Shown: piece after piece, positions 48,439 through 61,453 of the stretch
Numbering within the stretch: position 1 is the first letter of the stretch
How the letters are laid out: every line of letters begins with the position of its first letter
DNA from: Cunninghamella blakesleeana
Lineage: Eukaryota > Mucoromycota > Mucoromycetes > Mucorales > Cunninghamellaceae
Assembly (NCBI GenBank): GCA_017871115.1
Contig: JAFCIZ010000006.1
Coordinates: 4,402,001-4,466,000, forward strand
DNA: 64,000 bases
Direction: 5' to 3'
Notes under the pieces: generated by a model
Seen by the model: the letters and a program-made list of their open reading frames with translations, nothing else
Told to the model about the DNA's origin: nothing
Databases searched by the model: none
Program-made: the position numbers and the translations under genes

Positions 48439-50397
48439 TTATTTTTGATTGTTTCCACTACCACCAGAGCGAGATTTATTTCCACCACTACCACCACTAC
48501 CAGCATTACGACCAGAATTATTATTACCGCTGCCACCACCGGTATTACGGCGATAATTACCACCTTGTTGATGACGATAATTTCCGCCACTGCCACTGCC
48601 ACTACTTTGTTGTTGTCTATTACCTCCATAACGGCCACCACCACCACCATGTTGACGACGTTCTTCTGCAAGAACAACACTTGATCCTACATTAACTTTA
48701 TGCTGAGCAAGAGCTTTTTGACATGCTTCGGGTGTAGTGAAATCCACAAATGCACAGTTTCTATTTGATACAATGTTCAATGATCGAATGGATCCAAATT
48801 TAGAAAAGGCTTCATGTAATTGATCTTGATTTATATTACTAAAAACATTTTTAACAAATATATTGGTAACTTCATCTATGTTTTATAATAAATAAATAAA
48901 TAAATAAATACATGATTTTAACCATTTTTTTCCTTTTTCCTTATTAATTTTTTAAAATAAAAATATCCTTGTATCGTATAATTACTATTATTATAATATG
49001 TCTATAATTACCTTTACGTTGTTCTTTATTACTTTGATTAGATTGTTGTTGCGATTGTTGTTGCTGTTGTGGTTGTTGTTGTTGTTGTTGAGAAGGTTGT
49101 TGTTGTTGAGGAGGTTGTTGTTGGGCAGGTTGTTGTGGAGCAGGTTGTTGAGCAGTAGCTTCTTTAGGAGTTTGTACATTAGCAGTAACAGGAGATACAG
49201 ATCCTTTAGCTTCTGATACTTGAGTACCCCATTTAGCAGGATCATTAGCTGTGACATTAGCCCATGTTTTAGGAGCAGCAGGTTTTGTAAGGGCAGGAGA
49301 AGCAGCAGCAGCAGGAGATTCAGTAGTTGTGGCTGAAGCTGCTTTTTCATTTGCTTCTTTTAAGGAATGATCAGCTGTACCGTTTATTTTAACTTCTTCT
49401 TTATGTGATGATGGGTGATGGTGTTTCTTTTTCTTTTCATCGGAAGATTTAGATTGAGATACTTGTTTCACTTCTTCTATATTTTCTTTTTCCGTTTCCT
49501 TTTCTTCTACTTTTGGTTCTATACTTTTTTCTTCTTGCTCTTGTTTCTTTGCAGGTTCTTCAACTTTAGTGGTAATAGGTTCAGGCACTTGCTCTTGTTT
49601 GATTTCTTCTTTAACAGCAGGTGCTTGTTCAGAAATTACTTCTTCTCTTTTATTTTGTTGTTGTTGTTGCTGTTGTTGATCATCTTCACAAGTATAATAG
49701 TCAATATCTACTTCATCCTTTAAGAATCGGAAAATGTCATTTAATACATAATAGCCGTTAGGTTGAGGTGCCAAGAAGAATGTTTGACTGAATTTTTGAG
49801 AAGGGCCATCCATCACACACATTTCTCCTAATACTTGAATAAGAATACCATCGTTGGCTGACATTTGACTATCCACTTGAGTTACTAATACTTTGCAGTC
49901 TTCAAAATTTAATTCTTCAATTTTTTTACGAATTTCCTAATTATTAATAAAAAGAGGAAGAATAAGGAAAAAAAAAAAATAGAATGACAAATCAGTACTT
50001 TCTTTTTTATTTTATCTCTTAGTCTCTTTCTCTATATGTCACTTTTTTTTATTGTTTTCCTTATATATATATTTATATATTGTTTTTTTTATTAATCATT
50101 GTTATTATTTATAAATAATAAATATCCCTATACATATTTTTCCTTAATATTTATTATTTATTTAATACTTACTTCTTGTCCTTGGTAAGTTTGTACATTT
50201 TCACCTTCATCACCTCTAATAAAATAGGAATCCTTATTATAAAAAGCATGGAGGCGATGAGGTTTTTTGTTTAAAAAGGTATAGTATTCACGTACAAAAA
50301 GAAGCCCAACATCTTGTGAAGCGATGGTAGAAGTAGCTTCTTTAGGCGTACTGTCGGTAGCTTTGGTGATATTGGTGTTTGATACAGTAGCTGTCAT
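48439..50397 (-). CDS. G3BP/Bre5/Nxt3-like protein (NTF2 domain plus RRM)
   Basis: Three exons (50397-50173, 49936-49012, 48875-48439) give 528 residues. Residues about 27-145 are an NTF2-like domain: VGLLFVREYYTFLNKKPHRL, FYNKDSYFIRGDEG, then FSQTFFLAPQPNGYYVLNDI. A long acidic, Pro/Gln-rich middle includes poly-Gln runs. An RRM spans about 385-455 (TNIFVKNVFSNINQDQLHEA, CAFVDFTTPEACQKAL), followed by a Gly/Ser/Asn/Arg-rich tail with RYGGNR and related units. This order is that of G3BP, Bre5 and S. pombe Nxt3: a cofactor of the Ubp3/USP10 deubiquitinase and a nucleator of stress granules. Cytoplasmic RNA binding is expected. Confidence 0.92.
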
Positions 50398-51098
50398 TTT
50401 ATTATTATTATTATTGTTATTGTATTACTTGTATTGATTATTTAATGCAATGGAATATATATAGATTGATATATATAACTTTTTTAAAAATAAATAAATC
50501 TAGTGTCTAAAAAAAAATAGGGTGAAAGAAGAAAAAAGAAAGAAAAAGAAAAAGTTAGAAAAAAAAAATTGGATAAATAATAAAAATAAAAGTCAGTAAC
50601 AAGAAAAAAAATTATTTTGATTTTTTTTCCTTTTCTTATCATGCTTCCTTTTCTAAGAATACTTACTTTAAAAATATATATATATATAGAAAATAATAAA
50701 AGAGTATTAATAATTATACTTTTTATAAAAATACAATGATTAAAGAGAATTACGCGTTTATAAAAAAAGCAATAAAAAAATAAAAGAGATCGGAAAAAAG
50801 AGATCTAGTTTTTCCCAACTTTTTTAAACTTTTTTTTTTCCATAGTTGACGTAAGATGATCACTAAACTCCGATATTGGCTGCGAAATTTTTGAGCCAAG
50901 AGCATGAATTGAAGAATATATTTGTATATTCTTAATACATTTTATATATATATATATTTATTAATAAAGTAAAAGATCATTTGATTATTTTAATATAAAT
51001 AAAATATATTTTGATATAGTGTACAAGAGCATATTTTTTTTTAAAAAAAAAAAAGCATTTTAATTTTTAATAGTAGCGAAGTATTAAAATATTAAATT
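50398..51098. other. Intergenic, G3BP-like 5' flank
   Basis: Head-to-tail spacing to ATG5 (both minus). AT-rich with (ATT)n next to the start codon, A-rich runs, and a T9A12 tract at 51034-51054 near the ATG5 3' end. No gene recognised. Confidence 0.6.
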
Positions 51099-52167
51099 TT
51101 AAAGAGAATTATTTCTATTGTTATAAATAACAAGATGAAGAAAATTATCGGGATAAGAAAGGTGGTCTGATGCCCATTTAATTGGTGTATGTAAAGGAAG
51201 TTGAATACCATGAATTTTGACGAGAATATTTTGTTGCTGTTGATCACTATTGTTACTATTGGTCGAGTATAAGGATAAATTAGGTAGTAATTGCTTCAAA
51301 ATATCACTTAATAAATAATCATCTCCGTTATCTTTAGTGAAGGGTACAATATCTTGAATAACTGGAGACTGCTTTGGTAAATATAACCGAATGGGCACAT
51401 TTCGTAATGAAGATCCTTTACTATCAAGTAAATGTTGATTTACTGACCAAAAATCGTCATATGACTCTAATAGTTATTGTTATAAAAGAAAGGTTATACA
51501 CTTTCTTGGTTTATTCTTGGTTTGTTTATTTCCATGCCTTTTTTCGCTTTTATTTTCTTTACCTGATGAAAGGGCTTGCCATAATTGAGACTGATCATTT
51601 TTTGATAAATTCATTACTTTTTTTGTTGAACCATGCCTTAAAAAATCGGCCTTATAAATATATAAAATAAAAATAAAAATGAGTGATATGACTATAAGTA
51701 TAAAAATTATTTCTATTATGCTTTATATATATACGTATATTTACTTTACTTCCTTAACCATAGACATATACATATCTTGCATAATATCTACCTTTGGGTT
51801 TTTTAATATAATGCTATCAGGAAAAGAGTCTTGATGAAGGATTAAACGCCAAGGAAGTATTTGTTTTGTATTATTATTATTTTCTTGATCACCAGATAAA
51901 GTCGTATTAAAAAGTATATCATATAATAATCCAATAGGATAATGCCTAGACAATCTTTATATTACTACACACATACAGATATGATTTCTTTATTATCTAT
52001 ATATATACATTTTTTTATTTATTTTATTACCATTTCAATGGTTCTCCATTATATTCATACCAAATAGTTTGTGGATCCAAACTATCATTGTATAGCAAAG
52101 ATTGTATCCGAGTTGTAATCATAGGTAAATAGAAATATCGAGGTATTTCAAACTAAAATACAATATA

Positions 52168-52213
<46 letters not shown>

Positions 52214-52341
52214 TATCCTTATTCTTATTACTATTTAAAACTTACAAAAAAACTTTCATTGGCATCATCGTATAAAACAATTTCTAATGGTAATTTACCA
52301 TACCATATTGATTTTAATATATCTTTGTCTATATCTGCCAT
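51099..52341 (-). CDS. ATG5: Autophagy protein Atg5
   Basis: Five exons (52341-52246, 52152-52031, 51945-51750, 51650-51563, 51466-51099) give 289 residues, within the family range. Key blocks are SIWYGKLPLEIVLYDDANES at the start, [34 protein letters not shown], the linker around KEADFLRHGSTKKVMNLSKN (its first Lys-containing part carries the Atg12 conjugation site in known Atg5), SYDDFWSVN, and a second ubiquitin-like fold near the end (IHGIQLPLHTPIKWASDHL). Atg5 joined to Atg12 acts with Atg16 as the E3-like enzyme for Atg8 lipidation. The acceptor-lysine environment MSMVKEADFLRHGS matches the conserved context, so that Lys is the likely conjugation residue. Confidence 0.95.
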
Positions 52342-53246
52342 CTAATAAAAAAAATTATATATGTATATATATACGACTCTATAATGTTTCTATAAATACA
52401 AAATGAAAGAGAAAAAAAGTATATGTATATGTATGTATATAATGATAATAAAAAAGTAGAGAGAAAAAATATAAAAAATCAGTGCATATTTTTTTTAAAA
52501 AAAAAAAAAAAAAAAGCGGCGTTTTAAAAAAATATAACTCTTACTTGCTTTAATTACATATGAGAAAATCATAGAGAAAAAAAATACAAATTACTGTATT
52601 TAAATAATTATAGGTTTTATTTTATTTTCCTTCTTCTTCCTTTAATAATAAAATAAAAATAAGAGCGAAAGAGAAAGTTTCTATAATAAAACAATTTCAA
52701 CTATCTACTTTTTTAAAAGTTTAAAATAAATAAAAATATATTTTGTTCATATACAATAAAGAATACTTTACTAAATTATAATATATATAAGTATATAAAA
52801 AAGAAATATAATAATAATAATAATAAATATAATAAAAATAATAAAAAGGATTTAAAATTTGTAAAACTACACTCCAAGATGAATACAACTTCAATTCATG
52901 TACAGCGAACTTTTAAAAGTCCTAAATTCTAATAACAAAATAAAGTATAGTAAAGTAAATAATAATAATAATAATAAAAGAAGAAGAAGGAGTAAAAAGA
53001 AATCAAGTAAAATAAAGAAAATAAAAAGAAATAAAAGAAAAAAGATAGAATACACACAAATAATAATAAAAGTGAGTTAAAAGTAATAAAAAAAAATAGA
53101 ATATAGAGTAATGAATAATAAAATAGGAATATATATGTTTTTTTATGTTTGAAATATATACATATATATATACATATATATATTAATATAATATAAAGTT
53201 AGGAATAAGTAACATATACAAAGTTTAGTCAAAGTAATTTGATTCC
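52342..53246. other. Intergenic, ATG5 5' flank and PUF 3' flank
   Basis: AT-rich, with T8A19 at 52489-52515 just upstream of ATG5 and (AATAAT)n near 52810-52840. The frame at 52898-53080 is Lys/Asn low complexity from an A-rich tract and is not accepted as a gene. Confidence 0.6.
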
Positions 53247-55482
53247 TTATTGGGATTGTAATTGATCTTGTTGAACTTGTTCCTTGACATTTTCATTAAC
53301 AATCATTGAAGTATTAGTAGTGGCAGTGGTAGTAGGGATAGCATCACCTTGATTACTTTCTTCTTCTTTTTTATCAGTTTGATTAGTTAAAGTGGCATCA
53401 GTAGACATAGATTGAATGGTTTCAGCAAGATCATCATTTTCAGTACCGTTTATCAAAGGTAATAATTTTTCCACTTCTATAAATAGTTTTGTTTTAAAAA
53501 TCATATAAAAATGAAAGAAAGAAAGAAAATGAGTATAAACTTTACTATTTGACTCTGACTAAATAAAACTTACTTTGAATTAAATGTTTTCCATAGGTAT
53601 ATTTCTTCAATGATTGTAAGTGGGGTCTAATTTTATTAACTAATAATTCCCGTTGATCATCGTCCACAACATCCAGCATTTTTTGCACAACATAATTAGC
53701 GTACTGATCTTTCATCATAGTGACAAGAGGGTAAGAACCATCTGGTCTAGGTTGTAAGACTTCTTCAATAAGTAATTGTCTATCCCGTTTAGAACCATGA
53801 TCCACACATTTTTCTACAACATTGGAAGCAAATTTATGCTTACTTAATTGAAGTACTTGACCACGAATTTTACTAATCACCACAGCTTTATCCATAGGTC
53901 GACCGCGTTCAAGAATATGTTGAATTACATAATTACCATATTGATCTTGTACCAATTGTCCCGTACATCGATGCAATTCTTCCAAAAGTGGCCCGGTTTG
54001 TATATCCGTACAATGTTCAAACATACGTTGAATCACACGACAACCATAAGGATGGGTAGCTAAGTTATATACTTGGCCATGGAAAGCATCAATAATAAAT
54101 TGAATATGTGCTGCAGGGACCCGTTCAATTGCTTTTTGAATAACATGATTACCATTTTGATCTTTAATACACTTAAGTACGCATCCATCTAATTCACTGA
54201 CTAATTTAGCTTGTTGTTCAGTTAATACGTGTTCTAAAGCCTATACACAGGTTTTTTTTTTAGTTAAAATAAAATAAAAATAAAATTAAAAACACCATTC
54301 AAATTATATTGTTCCATTTATTATAGTTGGATTTATATTTTACCTTTTGAACTACACGACACCCATACATTTGTAATGATAATGATATAACATGACCTTC
54401 CATTTGTTTAGCCAAAATTGTTTTTTGCATTTGATTACCTATTTTTATATTATTTTTTTTTAAAAATAATAATAATAATAATAAACATAATAGTTAGTTT
54501 CATTTATATACATATATAATCTATGTTTTCTTTTTTTTTTTTTTTTTTTTACCATGTTCAAAGAATTTTTGTAAAACATAATTGCCAAACACATCAGTCA
54601 TTAATTGTAAAGCATTTGGAAGGACTTCTTCAAAGACAAGTTGTTTTTCTTCACTATTAGCAGTTTCTAACTTTTGTTGAATGAAGCGTGATCCATGCTG
54701 ATCACCACTGAATTCAACAATATGTTCGGCAATATCTTTTAATTCATACTTCTTTGTTTTTGAATTTCTAAATTCTTCCAATAATTGACTACGAATATTA
54801 TAAGTGATATCTTGGGTTGCTTGTTGAGGTGAAGGATGTTGTTGATGGCTAGTGGATGAGGAGGATGAACCGCCGCCTAAATTGATATTATTATTACTAT
54901 TACCACTACTACCTGAAGGTGTTGTTGGAGTAGAAATACTACCATGTTGTGGATGATGATGATGATGATGATTATGGTGTGGATGATGGTGATGAACATT
55001 GACATCATGAACAACATGAGAAGGTAAAGTAGATCTCATACGATGACCGACAGTAGCCATAACAGCAGCAGTAGCATTGTTATTATTATTACTATTAGAG
55101 CCACCAATTCCATAAGCGCTACCAACAGAAGAGGAAGAGGGTGATGAAACGTTACCTTGCTGTTGCTGTTGTTGATGCATTTGTTGCTGAAGTAAAAGTT
55201 GCTGACGAGCAGCCATTAATTGCTGCTGCTGTTGTTGAATCAATAATTGTTGTTGCTGCATCTGAATGGATCTTAATTTTTTATTATCGTTAGCAGATGT
55301 AGATGCAAAAGATTGATCAGGAAATCCATTAGGGTCAATTCCAGCAGGGGCAGAAAGCGGACCATTTTGATTATAACCCATAGATACTAAAATAATAATT
55401 AATATAAAAAAAATAGAAATAAGTAAGACCAAGTACTTTGTACCATTTTACATTTATACCTCTTTATTTTTTTTTTTTAATC

Positions 55483-55528
<46 letters not shown>

Positions 55529-57470
55529 CTTACATTGTTGACGGTTATATAAATCATTTGAAGTCCAACGTAAATCACCATTATTAGATTTCAAAAAGGT
55601 ATCATCATTACGAGAATTATTGCTGTTTTGATGTTGATGATGGTGATGGCCATTATTGTTATTGCTAGTGTTTAAGTCTAACATAGAAGATAAAGGAGGA
55701 GTAGCAAAAGGTTGCATATGGCCATACAATTGAGGACTTGTAAGATTACTACCATCACCACTAACAGAACCAGGTGCTGAAGTAGTATTTGTACCACCTC
55801 CACCACCTCCAAAATAAGGGCTATTATAATTTGACTGTGAGTGTTGTTGCTGTTGTTGTTGTTGCGAATGGTGCTGTTGCTGGTGCTGCTGTTGTTGTTG
55901 TTGATAACGGAGAGCTTGTTGTTGTTGTTGTTGCTGCAATTGTAAAATTCTAGCTTGTTGTTGTTGTAAAAGGTTAAAATCGTCATCATCATTTAAACCA
56001 AACGATCCAAATTGACGCATTAACAATTCAGTTTGAGGATCCACACCATTATATTCATTTGCATCATTTAAATGAGGATTAAAATTACGTCCTGGAGGTG
56101 TAGAATTGGATCTAGCTGGAGGGGGACTAGCAAATTTATTACGTAAAGGAGGAGATAAAGCACGTAAGGCGTTCATACGAGCAGCGGCATTAGGATCATC
56201 TAACAAAAATAGTAATAAATAGTAATAAAATAAATAAGTGGAATATATATTAGTACTTTCAATCATCCTGAATAATTTTTTATTTTATTTTTTTGATAAC
56301 AATAATACTAATAAAAAAAAAAGTATTACCGGCTGACGAAGTTGGTGTCAATAAGTTATCATATTCATTTGTCTCTAAATCCTTGGGATCAAAACCGCCA
56401 TTTAATTGGGTATGACGTTGTCTAGCTTGTTGTTGCAAAGCAAACAATGGTGATGGAGTTCTTGGAAAATCCTATTTAAAAAAGATATGTAAAAATAGAT
56501 ATATAGGTTTATAATTTCACTCTTGTAAATATGTATCATTATTTGTCTTATTTTTATTATTATTTACCTCTTGAATAATATCAACTAAATTACGACCACG
56601 GCGATTCAAATTATCGTCATTTGATTTCATTTGATTACGTTTATACTGTTGCTGTTGTTGTTGTTGCTGTTGTTGTTGTTGCAACTGTTTATGAAGCTGC
56701 TGTTGTTGAGCATATTGGTTTGCAGGATAGTTATAATCTATAGTATAAAATATAAAATATATAAATAAAATTAAAAAAGTTAGTATTATCCATATTTAAA
56801 ATTGTAATAAAAACCAACCAATTAAAATATCATCGGTTATTTTTTTTTAAAAAAAAAAAGAAAAGAAAAGAAAACGAATTCTATATCTATTTACCATTTC
56901 CATTATTATCCCATAATTGTTTCCACGCATCATTTGATTGATTATAACCAGTACCAGTACCACTACCTCCTAAGACATCCGTTTTATTAGAAGAAGTAGA
57001 AGAAGTTGTGCCATCTTGATGAGGATGGTTTTCATTTGTATATTTTGCATGTAACATTTTTTGAGATAATAACTGAGTAGGAGGTGCACTATTTGATCGG
57101 TCATACCCATCATCGGCTGGAAATAAACTGGAAGCACCAGAAGCCATAAACATATCATAATCAGATTCATAATTACCTTGTATTAAAGCCGCTAGCTAAT
57201 AAATATATATAAAGAAAAGTTTATATTAGTCATATACGCGCGCGTATAAAAATAAAAATAATCAAGTTTATCTAAATTATACACACACATATATATATAT
57301 ATATATTGTTTCCATGTCAATAAAGTGAGATGTAATGATAAAATAAAAATGGATTGTTAATTTACCTGTCCTTGAGGTTGATTCGTTGCTTTGGGCTGAT
57401 GTAAATCATAACGTTGACTATTATTATTTGGAGACAAAGGTTGTCCATCCTCAAATAATCTTGGCATCAT
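53247..57470 (-). CDS. Pumilio-family (PUF) RNA-binding protein
   Basis: Nine exons (57470-57366, 57195-56895, 56737-56568, 56471-56330, 56199-55534, 55386-54553, 54438-54344, 54240-53574, 53476-53247) give 1069 residues. The first 660 are low complexity, rich in Gln, Asn, His and Pro with several poly-Gln runs. The Pumilio homology domain spans about 665-990 with eight repeats: [104 protein letters not shown] and [13 protein letters not shown]. The base-contacting triplets resemble animal Pumilio, so a UGUA-type 3' UTR target is expected. The role is repression or decay of bound mRNAs. The tail (994-1069) is acidic and Thr/Gln-rich. Confidence 0.95.
57233..57248. repeat. 16-bp perfect CG-core palindrome in PUF intron 1
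   Basis: TATACGCGCGCGTATA is a perfect palindrome in the first intron of the PUF gene. Its core of four CG steps stands out in sequence where CpG is otherwise scarce. Alternating purine-pyrimidine tracts like this can adopt Z-DNA; it also contains ACGCG, close to a cell-cycle box. Function unknown. Confidence 0.6.
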
Positions 57471-57821
57471 TTTATAAACAGTATATATAAAATATAAACA
57501 AAAGAAAGGAAAATAATAAACACAAGAAGAAAAACAAAGGGAAAAAGGGGTGTTTTGTGTATATATGTATATATATATGTGTGTGTGTGTATGTATATAT
57601 GTTTATATATAGATTTATATATATAGATATATATAAAATTGAACCTTAATCAAATTTTACTTTGAAACTATTTTATTTCCAAGTGAAAATGAGGATTTGG
57701 GCTCAAGTTTAAATATAAATGAAGAAATAATAATCAGTATATAAATATATATAAATATAAATATATATATATATATTTATATAAAAAAATTATAAAGTGA
57801 TTATATTAAATGAAATATATA

Positions 57822-57854
<33 letters not shown>

Positions 57855-58964
57855 GGAAAAGAGAAAGGTAAATAAAAAAAAATTTATATGGTAAGGAAAG
57901 TTTACAAATAAAACAGAAAGAAAAAGGAAAGAAAGAAAAACAACAAAAAAAATTTCAGCTCTCTTTAAAAATTAAAAAAATAAAAAAAATGGAATACAAA
58001 AAAAAAAAGGTAGCTCTGATACAATTAAACTATGTTACTATAATAAATTTATATTTATATATATTTTTATATTTATATTAAAATTAATAATAAAAAATCA
58101 AATACACTACACCACCTTACTTGATATATATAAATTATTTCTTTATTTTTTCCTTTTCTGTCCTTATTGTTATATATAAATATATATATGTATGTGTATA
58201 TAATATAGGGTATATCTACAAACGTATAATAGATTTATATATTAATACATATATAGATACATTCAATAAGAAAAAAAGGGCAGGGGAGAAACAAAAAAAA
58301 AATTATAAACACTTTGAAAAAATCATTATTATTGGGTGGTTATGATAAAAATAAAAACATAATCAACCAATCATTCCCCATTATTTTAACAAAAGAGATC
58401 AAAGTGAAATCATTATGGAGTTTTAAACACTAAACAGAACTTTTTTTGTGTTTACTTTTTTTCCTCCATTGCTAGGGTAACTAATCAAGAAAAGAAAAAA
58501 AAAAGATACAAAATAAACAGACGTCAAAATTGATTTTCTTTCTTTTTTTTTTTTTTTATCCAAGATAAAAAAAATAATAAATAAAAGATATATATTTAAG
58601 GATAATAAAAAAAATGATATTTAAAAGCACAATTGGGAAATATAAGTATAATAAATATATAAATAAAATAAATAGCTATAACATAAAAATATAAATAAAA
58701 AAATAAAGCAAACTAGTGCTACATGGATAAATAATAATAATTAGTATAAAGTAATAAGAAATAATAAGAATAAGAATAATAGATATAGAATAATAGTAAT
58801 AATAATATACTTGTAAAAAAAAAAAAATGAATGATACACTATAAAATAAGTATATATAAATATATATAAGTTACAATAATAATACTAATAATAATACTAA
58901 TAATAATACTAATAATAATACTGATAATAAATGATATGGAATACTGTATTTTTTTTAATAATAT
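57471..58964. other. Intergenic, PUF 5' flank
   Basis: Head-to-tail 1.5 kb between the Ndt80-type stop and the PUF start. It has (TG)n and (TA)n near 57560-57640, a 24-base-scale A-run at about 57831-57854, and four ACTAATAATA units at 58880-58922. No ORF is convincing; the frame at 58121-58345 is AT-driven. The PUF promoter and a long 5' UTR probably lie here. Confidence 0.6.
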
Positions 58965-59447
58965 TTAATTTGTATGTTGTTCAGTAGTAGAAGGAATGGT
59001 ATCATATTTTTTACTAAAAGGAGTGGTAGGTGTAGGAGGAGCACCATCTTGTTGATGATGATGATGATGATGTTGTTGAGAGAAATAAGAATGAGGATGA
59101 TCATTATGAGGAGAAGGGACTGAACCAGCAGAATGATACCTTGATCTTGACCATTCATTTGTATGAGCACCATTTGAATCCATGGAAATGGGGTGAATGT
59201 TAAGCTGTGAAATATGTTTATCAGAATGTTGAATGGTATATTCTGAAGCACCTTGATACATATCAGGAGATGAAGATTCAGAGGAGGAAGGGTCGGCAGA
59301 CATACTATGAACCATATAAGGAGGATTGGGTGGGGGTGGAGCATTTGATTGATGTGAATGAGGGTGAGGAAGATGGTGAGATGGTGGAGAAGATGTATGA
59401 TTATTGCTATGGTTAGAGTTATTGTTATTACTGTTATTATTATTGGT

Positions 59448-59480
<33 letters not shown>

Positions 59481-61085
59481 GGATGAAGAGGATGAAGGAG
59501 GAGGGGGAGGAATCATCATATTATATGGAGGAGGGGGAGGGTAGCCATTGTAATAAGATGTATAAGGCGAAGAGTATTCTTGAGAAGGATTTGACATTAA
59601 AGGATGGCCGGGCATGGAAGGTTGTCTTGCGTATGGGTATCTTTCATCATCATCATTATTATTGGTGTTGTTTGGATTATTACTATTTGGATGGTTATTA
59701 TTGGTTGGTATAGCAGCAGAAGCATTAGCAACAGCAGCCATTAAAGAGGGATTAGTATTAGAAGAAGTGCGATCTTGATTATTATCGGCATAATGGCCAG
59801 GACTACGACCACGAACCACTAATGGAGAAGAAATGCAAGAAGCTACACAGACACGTTCGCCTTCATGTGTTTCGGCAAATAATTCCACAGCCACAATATA
59901 ATATTGTTGAGCAGCACGTCTTTTTCCGTTGTTAGCGGTAGCGGTTTTGAATTGAATACGTTCAAAAGTAGCAATATTTTGATTTGTGCCCACTGAGCTA
60001 AGACTCAGATTACCATTAGGTGTAATGGGTTTAGGTAAAGGCTTTGTTTGAGGGCCCTTATCACGTTTTGGTGTGTGTTGAACTAATTCGATTTGTTTGT
60101 CACTGTTGGAAACTCTAGCTGATATGCCTAATAAAAATCGATTGACGGGTTGCAATCCATGATGTGCCGTTTGTACAAAGCATTGAAGTTCATGTTCACC
60201 ATAATAGCGATTAATCCCATGAATTGAAAATGTGCTGCTTACTTGGAAATAGTTACGTCGATAACATGTCCAGTCATTATCTGCTAAAAAGAACCCACGA
60301 TCCATTTTTGATTGTACACGAACTGTTAATCTATTAAAATAAAAATTAAGTTATATTTTTTTTGGGTCAAATAAATAATAATAAAAGGATATAAAAATAA
60401 ACATTACTTACAAGTTGGTTCTATCAGGTGAAAAAAGATTATCCAATGGTTTTGCAGCACTGAAAGAAGGGCCAGTTTCTGTTGGGAAAAGAGAATTATC
60501 ATTGCGTGATCTTTTACGAGGCATGAGAGGATAAGGTGAAATGGATGAATAGGTGGGTACATAGGAATTACGATTTTTTTGATCCATTGGGTTTGATTCT
60601 TCATTAATAATAGAAGTTGGTCGAGGTGTATTTGGTTGGGATAATACCATGACTCTATAGAAAAAAAAAAAAGTAAAATAAAAAGAATTGGAATTAAGAA
60701 TTAATTAAATATTTTTAATGAGTTTCTTTTTTTTTATATATATAATTATATTTATAGTTATTTATAATATATATATACATATATATATATATAGATATAT
60801 AGATTATTACCCAGGTAATCTTGGATCTGATTCGGCTTTCATAGCTGAAGGTATATAGGCATCACTAGCAATAGGAGGAGGGTATGAATGCCTATATATT
60901 ATAAATAATAAAAATAATAAATTTAAATAAGTCTTGTGTTACCAATAAATTCACATGACAACATTATACGCCCAAACTAAATATTATTACTTATTTTATA
61001 CTCCACGCCTTTTTTTTAAAAAAAAAAAAAAAAAAAAATATAAAATCCCCTTTTTATAAAAAAAATTATGTAGCCCAGCAAGTAT

Positions 61086-61120
<35 letters not shown>

Positions 61121-61453
61121 TGTGATACCAAATAAGTTGTACACCATATAACCGTTTATAAAAAAAAATAAAAAAAAATAAAAACCGTAACCGCATAATT
61201 GACAGAAATATATATACAAATATATTATATATATATATGCCGCCCTCTTTTCATTTTATATAAATATATAATATTATATAATAACTTACAAAGGTGGGTG
61301 CATCATAGTGTTTTGAGTTGGATAAGAATAGGTATGATTCATAGTTGGTGTTGGTGAATAATTAGGAGGAGCTTGAGATGTAATTGGGCTTTCAGGCATA
61401 GAAGTATTTGGTTGACTCATTTGCCATTCTTTATTATTTTGACCTTGATTCAT
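58965..61453 (-). CDS. Ndt80/PhoG-type (p53-like fold) transcription factor
   Basis: Four exons (61453-61290, 60891-60811, 60654-60412, 60330-58965) give 617 residues. After a Pro/Ser/Asn-rich N-terminus and a basic patch (PRKRSRND), the Ndt80_PhoG DNA-binding region spans about 125-335. It includes VRVQSKMDRGFFLADNDWTC, YRRNYFQVSSTFSIHG, ERIQFKTATANNGKRRAAQQ and YYIVAVELFAETHEG, ending SSPLVVRGRSPGHY. These blocks match the family of S. cerevisiae Ndt80 (meiotic activator), N. crassa Vib-1 and A. nidulans XprG (nutrient response and heterokaryon incompatibility). The C-terminal 280 residues are Asn/Pro/His/Ser-rich with a poly-Asn run. In non-yeast fungi such proteins usually govern starvation, protease production or sporulation; which applies here is not visible. 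Confidence 0.92.

Noticed and set aside
48445..49723. Thr-rich, Leu-rich and Phe-rich frames on the opposite strand or other frames of the G3BP-like gene
   Set aside because: They are translations of the Gly/Gln/Lys-rich coding repeats in wrong frames.
52898..53080. Lys/Asn-rich small protein
   Set aside because: It is generated by A-rich simple sequence, with no splice context or recognisable motif.
61016..61219. Poly-Lys/Phe frame on the minus strand
   Set aside because: It consists of A and T homopolymers within an intron of the Ndt80-type gene.
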